Made by a program: the position numbers and the translations under genes. Under the pieces are notes generated by a model that was not told the origin of the DNA, made no database searches, and worked only from the letters and a program-made list of their open reading frames with translations. From JBHIAG01 sp046758465 (GTDB lineage: Bacteria; Acidobacteriota; Terriglobia; Acidiferrales; 2-02-FULL-67-57): a stretch of DNA of 13,295 bases. Numbering within the stretch: the stretch's first letter is position 1; the number at the start of each line of letters is the position of its first letter. Shown piece after piece: positions 1 to 4,286 of the stretch. Where the stretch lies: NCBI GenBank assembly GCA_046758465.1, contig JBHIAG010000060.1, forward strand, positions 1 to 13,295, in the 5' to 3' direction.

Positions 1-728
1 TGGCGGCGCAGGTGTTAGGCGCGCGGGCATTGTCGGTGACGGCGGTGAGCGCGTCGTTGCCCGCAAGCGAGCGGCAGGGCGTGGAGGAGTTTACCCGCGC
101 CTTCGGCATTCGCCACGAGTTCATCGAGACCGATGAACTATCGAACCCGCTCTACGTCGCCAACAACCCCGACCGCTGCTACTATTGCAAGGACGAGCTG
201 TTCGCGCAGCTCGACGCGCTGGCGCGCCAGCGCGGCATTGCCGCCGTTGCCTATGGGGTCAACGTGGACGACCAGGACGACTTCCGGCCCGGGCAGCAGG
301 CGGCGGCCGAGCATCGCGGGCTGACCCCGCTGCTCGACGCCGGGCTCACCAAGGCCGAGATACGCGAACTCTCGCGCCGCGCCGGCCTGCCCACCTGGGA
401 CAAGCCGGCGGCGGCCTGCCTGGCCTCGCGCATCGCGCATGGAATTGCGGTGACCGAAGAGAACCTGAAGCAGATCGAACGCGGTGAAGAAGCCCTGCGC
501 GCGCTGGGCTTTCGTCAGGTGCGCGTGCGCTACCACGGTTCACCCGCCGGAGCCTCGGCGCAGGCGGGCGGGCTCATTCGCATCGAGATTGCGCCCGAAG
601 AGCTGCCGCGCGCGCTCACCCCCGAGATGGCGGCGCGGTTCACTGAGATCTTCAAGAGCCTGGGCTTCAAGTTCGTTACCCTGGACTTGGAAGGCTACCG
701 CCAGGGCTCGTTCAACCCGTCCCGCTAA
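1..728 (+). CDS. larE: LarE-type ATP-dependent sulfur transferase (5' end missing)
   Basis: The reading frame (codons from base 3) is open to the left edge, so the start lies outside the window; about 241 residues are visible against about 270 in the family. The missing N-terminus would carry the PP-loop SGGVDS motif. Visible family marks are LAVTA-like strand ALSVTAVSAS, IETDEL, PDRCYYCKDELF, YGVNVDD, and WDKPAAACLASRI, whose cysteine corresponds to the conserved one at the LarE active site. LarE adenylates the pyridinium dinucleotide made by LarB and transfers sulfur to it in making the nickel-pincer cofactor of lactate racemase-type enzymes; it acts in the cytoplasm. No larA, larB or larC is in the window. 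A GTG at 12 is merely internal. The family call is firm; the in vivo substrate is inferred. Confidence 0.88.
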   Translation, partial: AAQVLGARALSVTAVSASLPASERQGVEEFTRAFGIRHEFIETDELSNPLYVANNPDRCYYCKDELFAQLDALARQRGIAAVAYGVNVDDQDDFRPGQQAAAEHRGLTPLLDAGLTKAEIRELSRRAGLPTWDKPAAACLASRIAHGIAVTEENLKQIERGEEALRALGFRQVRVRYHGSPAGASAQAGGLIRIEIAPEELPRALTPEMAARFTEIFKSLGFKFVTLDLEGYRQGSFNPSR

Positions 729-735
729 GCGGGAC
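719..735. repeat. Stem-loop whose loop is the larE stop codon
   Basis: GTCCCGC (719-725) and GCGGGAC (729-735) form a perfect 7-bp stem and the three-base loop is exactly the TAA stop of larE. There is no following T run, so it is not a standard intrinsic terminator. It may slow termination or protect the mRNA 3' end, or may be one of the region's palindromic repeats. Confidence 0.5.
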
Positions 736-1002
736 TCGCCGCAAGCCCGCGACCCGTGCACCGAGCATCCCTCAGGGGCTATTGACGGCTGCATAAGCAA
801 TGTCCCAAATTGTCATTCCGACCCCGCCCATTCTGCAGAATGGGCGGGGGAGGAATCTGCTTTTTAAGCCATGAATCGTCGGTTCGGCATTGGGCAACCT
901 CGGACTTTACTTCTGCAGCGATCAGTAAAGCCCTGTTTGTTTCTTGGAAGCCTGTACGGCACACGGCTCACGATTCCCGGTTCACGTTTCACGATGCCGG
1001 GT
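729..1002. other. Non-coding gap between convergent genes, with stem-loops
   Basis: This gap lies between the 3' ends of larE and the creatininase gene. No reading frame in it looks like a protein. It holds CCTCAGGGGCT (770-780), which recurs inside glmS at 4707-4717, a long palindrome at 815-856, and a second inverted repeat CTTTACT (905-911) / AGTAAAG (924-930) with a 12-base loop containing CTGCAG. Bases 960-1000 contain short direct repeats built on TTCACG and CACGATT. It looks like accumulated dispersed repeat sequence that may also end transcription from both sides. Confidence 0.6.
815..856. repeat. Long perfect palindrome flanked by a second stem
   Basis: Bases 822-849 are a perfect 28-bp palindrome centred on CTGCAG. 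Outside it, a two-base mismatch on each side (GA opposite GA) is followed by a further 5-bp pairing, ATTCC (815-819) with GGAAT (852-856), and a run of T begins at 861. The arms resemble the dispersed repeat form GTCATTCC...GGAATCTGC recalled from environmental bacterial genomes; that resemblance is from memory. With the T run at 861-865 it could act as a terminator for larE on the plus strand. Confidence 0.65.
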
Positions 1003-1821
1003 TTAGTTGAAGCCTGCTTGCTCCCACTTGCGGAGGGTGTCCTTCACGAGGCCGCCGACGCAGTGAATGACCTGCCGGAAGTACTCGTCCGCCTTGGTCT
1101 GGTCGAAGTCCGTGGGCGCGCCGATCCCTTTCTGGTAGAGGGCGATGGAAGAAGGAAACGGCGTGGCTGACCAGGCGCCCGGCGGCGGGTTGGGCGTGGA
1201 GGTCATCTCCGGCAGGCGCTCTTTCAGCACCAGGCGCGGGTTGATTGCCTGGATGAAGGCGGTTTCGTTTTCGCCCGCATGTCCGCCGGGGTTGCCGAAC
1301 ACGGCCGCGGTGACTTCGGCGCACGCCGCCCACCAGTTCACCACCAGCGTGTTGACCCCGCGCGCCAGCGCCACCTCCTGCGACACCCGGTTCAGGACTG
1401 CGACCTGCGCGCCGCCGTGCCCGTTGATAATGACAATATTCTTGAAGCCATTCCTGACCAGCTCGTTGAGCACGGCGCGCACGTAGGGCGCGTACACCTC
1501 GGCGGGGATGTAGGTCGCGCCCGGGTAGGGTGCCATCCGCACGGTGACCCCGTAGGGGATGTGCGGGGCGATCAGCGCGTTGACCTCGGGCGCGATGGCT
1601 TCGGCGATCTTCACCGGGGCCAGGTTGTCGGCGCCGTTGTTGATGACGCCGTGGGGCTCCAGCGTGCCGGTGGTGAGCAGGACGGTTTTCGTCCGCGCCG
1701 GGACGAGTTCGCGGAACTCCAGCCAGTTCAGCTCATCCAGCCAGCGCGTCCGAATTTCTTGGGCAGAGGCAATGGAAGCAAATGAGGCAACGAGGCAAAC
1801 GACTAACAAACAGCGTTTCAT
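1003..1821 (-). CDS. Exported creatininase-family hydrolase
   Basis: A 272-residue protein of the creatininase/creatinine amidohydrolase fold, whose members are metal-dependent amidohydrolases. A signal peptide is clear: MKRC, a hydrophobic core, and an ASIASA|QE cleavage site after about residue 20, so it probably acts in the periplasm or outside. Family marks are GTLEPHG (E55, H57), D65 in NNGAD, INGHGGA (H135) and HAGENET (H181, E184). These match the usual metal-binding Glu, His, Asp and His positions, while the GHxEN form of true creatininase is here GHGGA, as in many uncharacterised family members. The start at 1821 has a purine-rich GAGGGGTGA upstream. It is alone on its strand, downstream of a hairpin cluster. 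Substrate unknown; creatinine itself is not implied. Confidence 0.85.
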   Translation of the reverse strand: MKRCLLVVCLVASFASIASAQEIRTRWLDELNWLEFRELVPARTKTVLLTTGTLEPHGVINNGADNLAPVKIAEAIAPEVNALIAPHIPYGVTVRMAPYPGATYIPAEVYAPYVRAVLNELVRNGFKNIVIINGHGGAQVAVLNRVSQEVALARGVNTLVVNWWAACAEVTAAVFGNPGGHAGENETAFIQAINPRLVLKERLPEMTSTPNPPPGAWSATPFPSSIALYQKGIGAPTDFDQTKADEYFRQVIHCVGGLVKDTLRKWEQAGFN

Positions 1822-2069
1822 ATTTCACCCCTCACAGGCCCCGCTGAAAAGCGCGGGGCAGGCTAAAGCCCTCAAAAATTTGTGGTGTAATTGGCGAGCC
1901 TTCCCGCAGAAGACGCGGGGTCTCCGCTGGGCTCCGAAAAGGGTCGCCCCGCCAAGCAGTGCTAGACCTCCCACACCGAGCCCGGTGGCACCTGCCACCG
2001 GGAAAGTCGTTCTTGTGTTCCCCCAGGCAGGAGCCCGGGGGCTCGATGCTGGACTAATAGGGGCTCTCT
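1822..2069. repeat. Cluster of three GC-rich stem-loops (REP/BIME-like)
   Basis: Between the end of the small gene at 2070 and the creatininase start are three inverted repeats. GCCCCGC (1838-1844) pairs with GCGGGGC (1853-1859) around TGAAAAGC, followed by GGCTAAAGCC (1861-1870). CCCGGTGGC (1981-1989) pairs with GCCACCGGG (1994-2002) around a 4-base loop. GAGCCC (2031-2036) pairs with GGGCTC (2039-2044). A 90-codon frame on the minus strand (1825-2097) crosses them but is proline/glycine/alanine rich without family features. The arrangement resembles clustered repetitive extragenic palindromes. It may also contain the creatininase promoter, which I cannot place. Confidence 0.6.
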
Positions 2070-2492
2070 TCACCATGCGCGCAATGCGCGCAGCCATTTT
2101 TCATTGACGCGTTCCCACCCAGATCGCCGGAATGCAACTCCGTAGGGCTTTGGCAGGTTAATTTTTTTGACCACCAAAACCTTATAGGCGAGGCAATAGC
2201 CTCGTGCGGGACCTTTCTTATAGTAACGTTCGTTTCTATTTACCCCGTCGAGTCTTTTCTCGATTCTGCGCGCAGCCTGTTCTTTGTTTCTGTACTGGAA
2301 CCTTTCAATCCGGTTAAGCCGTGACACCCAAACGACCCTTTTATTTCGGCTCTCATACCAATAGACCAAGTCACCTTCGACGAGCTCTCGATAAGGCCAA
2401 AGCTTCCTCTTCCACATGTTGTACCAAGTGCTGCCCTCCATTTCTTTGCGCGACGACGGCAGCTCATCGCGTCGGCTTGTAATGTATGCCAT
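2070..2492 (-). CDS. Conserved-looking small protein, possible PUA/EVE-like fold
   Basis: A 140-residue basic, aromatic-rich soluble protein with no signal peptide or membrane segment. I do not recognise it with certainty. The middle (about residues 38-60, VEGDLVYWYESRNKRVVWVSR) and the end (PARGYCLAYKVLVVKKINLP, then PYGVAFRRSGWERVNEKW) alternate strands and aromatic residues in a way reminiscent of PUA-like domains such as EVE or ASCH, which bind modified bases in RNA or DNA; this is a weak structural guess. The start is well supported: an extended Shine-Dalgarno, CTCCTCCCTCC read on the plus strand at 2502-2512, lies nine bases upstream of ATG. It starts 27 bases after the histone deacetylase stop, so the two are probably cotranscribed. 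Its base composition, by eye about half G+C, is clearly lower than its neighbours, suggesting transfer. Confidence 0.72.
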   Translation of the reverse strand: MAYITSRRDELPSSRKEMEGSTWYNMWKRKLWPYRELVEGDLVYWYESRNKRVVWVSRLNRIERFQYRNKEQAARRIEKRLDGVNRNERYYKKGPARGYCLAYKVLVVKKINLPKPYGVAFRRSGWERVNEKWLRALRAW

Positions 2493-2501
2493 TTTCTTTG
2501 A

Positions 2502-2512
2502 CTCCTCCCTCC
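2502..2512 (-). promoter_or_regulatory. Strong ribosome binding site of the small gene
   Basis: Read on the minus strand this is GGAGGGAGGAG, followed by nine bases and the ATG at 2492. It is by far the best Shine-Dalgarno in the window; most other genes here have weak ones. It fixes the start of the 140-residue gene and supports that the gene is real. Confidence 0.7.
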
Positions 2513-2519
2513 GCCGATT

Positions 2520-3467
2520 TTACATCTCAGTGCCTGCGGTATCTTCGGTAAAAGTTTGGCGGGCGGCCAAGATGGTGTTGATGTGGATTTGGACGGTGTC
2601 GTCGGTGTTGCGGGCGTAGCCGCCCGCAAACGTCACGGCGATGGGGATGCGGCGGTCGCGGGCGGCTTCCAGCACCATGCGGTCGCGCGCGCCCAGGCCT
2701 GCAATCGTCAGGCCCAGGCCGCCGAGTTGGTCTTCGCAGTAGGGGTCGGCACCGGCAAGGTAGAAGATGAGCTCGGGGTCACGCTCCCACTGCTGGTGGA
2801 AGTCGGAAAAGGCCTTGTCGAAGGCTTGGCGCAGCAGTTTCAAGTAGTCCGCGTCGGCGATGCCGTCGGGGAGGTGGACGTCGAGGTCAGAGGGCGGCTT
2901 GGGGTAGGGGTAGTTGTTCTCTTGGTGCATAGAGAGGGTATAGACGCTGGCGTCGCCGGCAAAGATGGCGGCGGTGCCGTTGCCCTGGTGCACGTCAAGG
3001 TCAACCACCAGCGCGGTCTCAATGGCCTTGTCGGCCTGGAGGCAGCGCACGGCGACGGCAACGTCGTTGATGGCGCAGAAGCCTTCACCGTGGTCGGGGA
3101 AGGCGTGGTGGAAGCCGCCGCCGAGATTGAAAGCGCAGCGGTCAGCCAGCGCCCGGCGCGCCGCCAGGGTCGAGCCGCCGGCCGAGAGCCAGAAGGCGCG
3201 GACGAGTTGGGGCGAGTACGGGACCTCCAGGCGCAGCAGTTCAAAGTAGTTCAGCTTGCCCTGCTTGAGCTTGCGCGTCCACTCCTGGGTGTGCACGCGC
3301 AGGATGTCGGCGTCGGCGGCGGGCTCGGGCTCGAGGAAGTCCTCGCGGGCGGCGACACCCTCGGCCAGGCACTTCTCCCGAATCAGCTTGTACTTGCGCG
3401 CCGGGAAGACGTGGTCGCCCAGGTTCAGGTCGTAGCCGTCGGAATAGGCCAGCTTGAAGGGCAGCAT
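2520..3467 (-). CDS. Histone deacetylase-family protein, class IV (HDAC11)-like
   Basis: A 315-residue zinc-dependent deacetylase of the arginase/deacetylase fold. From the chosen ATG, visible residues are the paired histidines in GGGFHH (H120, H121), zinc ligands D158 and H160 in DLDVHQGNGT, the third ligand D241 in AGADPYCED, and the catalytic-type tyrosine Y284 in FAGGYA, so the active site is complete. FCAIND and HQENNYPYPK give it a class IV (HDAC11-like) look. Bacterial members remove acyl groups from lysines, polyamines or small molecules; the substrate here is unknown. The frame stays open upstream to 3620, but homologs start near LPFKLAYSDGYDLNLGDHVFP, so I choose the ATG at 3467 although its Shine-Dalgarno is weak. 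The small gene at 2070-2492 follows 27 bases downstream. Confidence 0.88.
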   Translation of the reverse strand: MLPFKLAYSDGYDLNLGDHVFPARKYKLIREKCLAEGVAAREDFLEPEPAADADILRVHTQEWTRKLKQGKLNYFELLRLEVPYSPQLVRAFWLSAGGSTLAARRALADRCAFNLGGGFHHAFPDHGEGFCAINDVAVAVRCLQADKAIETALVVDLDVHQGNGTAAIFAGDASVYTLSMHQENNYPYPKPPSDLDVHLPDGIADADYLKLLRQAFDKAFSDFHQQWERDPELIFYLAGADPYCEDQLGGLGLTIAGLGARDRMVLEAARDRRIPIAVTFAGGYARNTDDTVQIHINTILAARQTFTEDTAGTEM

Positions 3468-3756
3468 GGCGGAGAATTCTAGCACCCCGTAAACCTTGGC
3501 GGAGCCCTGGGCTCCCTGATCCAGCAGGGGGAGGGGAGTAGCGCAGCGCCACCACTGGTAAGTTATTGAAAATACCTTTGTTATGAATACGAAACTAGTT
3601 GCTCCCCATGTTTCTGCCATGTTTCTTTCGTGCCCTTCCCCACCTCACTCCGCCAGCGAGCACAACTTCTCAACTCGCTACCTTCACCGTCATCTTTCTA
3701 GCCCAATTAGCCTCACTTGTCTAATAACGGTGAACACGATGAACACGGTGCACTTT

Positions 3757-3786
3757 TTGAGAACTTGTCCTTTTTTGAACTGTAAA
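3757..3786 (+). promoter_or_regulatory. Candidate sigma-70 promoter for purS
   Basis: TTGAGA (3757-3762) is separated by 18 bases from TGTAAA (3781-3786). The first hexamer matches TTGACA at five of six bases, the second matches TATAAT at four of six. It lies in the AT-rich part of the gap and would give a leader of about 120 bases containing the 3801-3819 stem-loop. This is a weak, sequence-only call. Confidence 0.25.
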
Positions 3787-3800
3787 GAATCTTGGGTAGC

Positions 3801-3819
3801 GCAGGGGCTTGGCCCCTGC
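3801..3819. repeat. GC-rich stem-loop in the purS leader
   Basis: GCAGGGGC (3801-3808) pairs perfectly with GCCCCTGC (3812-3819) around the loop TTG. It lies between the candidate promoter and purS. The GGGGCT/GCCCC core is like those at 4712-4725 and other palindromes in the window, so it is most likely a dispersed repeat; a role in attenuating purS cannot be excluded. Confidence 0.5.
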
Positions 3820-3911
3820 CGGTCTGCTAGGCCAGGCCACACGGGGGCGGCGCAACGGGAGAAGGGCCGGAGCAGGAGGGAAATGGAGTAGAATAGGCGC
3901 TGCGAAGGGCG

Positions 3912-4151
3912 ATGAAGGCGCGGGTTTACGTTACGCTGAAGAAGACGGTCCTGGACCCGCAGGGGCAGACCATCTTGGCGGCGCTGGCCTCGCTGGGCCA
4001 GCAAGCCGTAAAAGACGTGCGCCAGGGCAAGGTGTTCGAGCTGGAGCTGGACGGGGTGAGCCGGGCGCAGGCGGAGAAACAGGTGGAACAGATTGCCCGC
4101 GAGGTCTTGACCAACCCGGTGATTGAAGAGTTCCGCTACGAGCTGGAATGA
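3912..4151 (+). CDS. purS: Phosphoribosylformylglycinamidine synthase subunit PurS
   Basis: At 79 residues this has the normal PurS size and pattern: KARVYVTLKKTVLDPQG at the start, DVRQGKVFELELDG in the middle, and ANP-like LTNPVIEEFRYELE at the end. PurS is the small dimeric subunit that links the PurL synthetase and PurQ glutaminase in the fourth step of de novo purine synthesis (FGAR to FGAM), in organisms with the three-part enzyme. In many genomes purQ and purL follow directly; here the next gene on the strand is glmS, 135 bases away, so purS is separated from its partners, at least downstream. The ATG at 3912 follows AAGGGCG, a poor Shine-Dalgarno. Confidence 0.92.
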   Translation: MKARVYVTLKKTVLDPQGQTILAALASLGQQAVKDVRQGKVFELELDGVSRAQAEKQVEQIAREVLTNPVIEEFRYELE

Positions 4152-4208
4152 GGCCACAGATGCGAAACTCGAAACTCGTGAGCGGGTCGCGGGCCGCGGG
4201 TCACTGAA

Positions 4209-4262
4209 ATGTGCGGCATAGTTGGCTACCCTTCGACCCCGAAGCTGCGGGGCTCAGGGTAA
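4209..4262 (+). pseudogene. Decoy/vestigial copy of the glmS start, 17 codons
   Basis: The ATG at 4209 reads MCGIVGYPSTPKLRGSG and stops with TAA at 4260-4262. MCGIVGY is the canonical N-terminus of GlmS, whose Cys2 is the glutaminase nucleophile. Bases 4209-4229 match the true glmS start at 4287-4307 at 18 of 21 positions, the two copies are 78 bases apart, and both are in the same frame. After the seventh codon the sequence runs straight into a stem-loop. It may be a remnant of the original start, a duplicated target site beside an inserted element, or a small upstream reading frame that affects glmS translation. Confidence 0.6.
4227..4261. repeat. Two-part stem-loop between the two glmS starts
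   Basis: TACCCT (4227-4232) pairs with AGGGTA (4256-4261), and inside it CCCCG (4237-4241) pairs with CGGGG (4248-4252) around AAGCTG. The core CCCCGAAGCT(G)CGGGG is found again, with one base different, at 10711-10726. The outer arms recall the CCCTTCGAC...CTCAGGGT dispersed repeats of environmental bacteria, from memory. It sits between the vestigial and the real glmS start codon. Confidence 0.6.
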
Positions 4263-4286
4263 CCCAGCGGAGTTGAGTGCAACATC

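Larger units (their letters stand above)
3468..3911. other. Intergenic region between divergent hdac-like gene and purS
   Basis: No convincing gene lies in these 444 bases. The part next to the deacetylase contains an inverted repeat GGAGCCC (3501-3507) / GGGCTCC (3509-3515). Bases 3560-3790 are richer in A+T and pyrimidine-biased than the genes around them, with the short repeat GGTGAACACGATGAACACGG (3729-3748). A GC-rich stem-loop is at 3801-3819. Promoters for both divergent genes must lie here; only a weak candidate for purS can be pointed out. Confidence 0.55.

Noticed and set aside
1825..2097. A 90-codon minus-strand reading frame in the hairpin cluster
   Set aside because: It is made of Pro/Ala/Gly-rich sequence encoded by palindromes, overlaps the end of the better-supported 2070-2492 gene and has no family features.
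2556..3482. A long plus-strand frame opposite the deacetylase gene
   Set aside because: It is the complement of a gene with complete HDAC motifs; its Val/Gly/Ala-rich translation is typical of antisense frames in high-G+C DNA.
3468..3620. A longer N-terminus for the deacetylase, starting at 3620
   Set aside because: The 51 extra residues do not resemble the family, include sequence from an inverted repeat, and homologs begin at the LPFKLAYSDGYDLN segment.
4163..4202. Possible tandem repeat array or operator: CGAAACTCGAAACTCG then GGGTCGCGGGCCGCGGGTC
   Set aside because: Only two or so imperfect units are present. An 11-base part is found inverted at 745-755, so it is more likely another dispersed repeat scrap than an operator.
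4152..4286. A glmS ribozyme-riboswitch in the leader of glmS
   Set aside because: The gap is only 135 bases, is largely filled by direct repeats and the palindrome, and I see none of the conserved ribozyme core; that element is also mainly known from Firmicutes.
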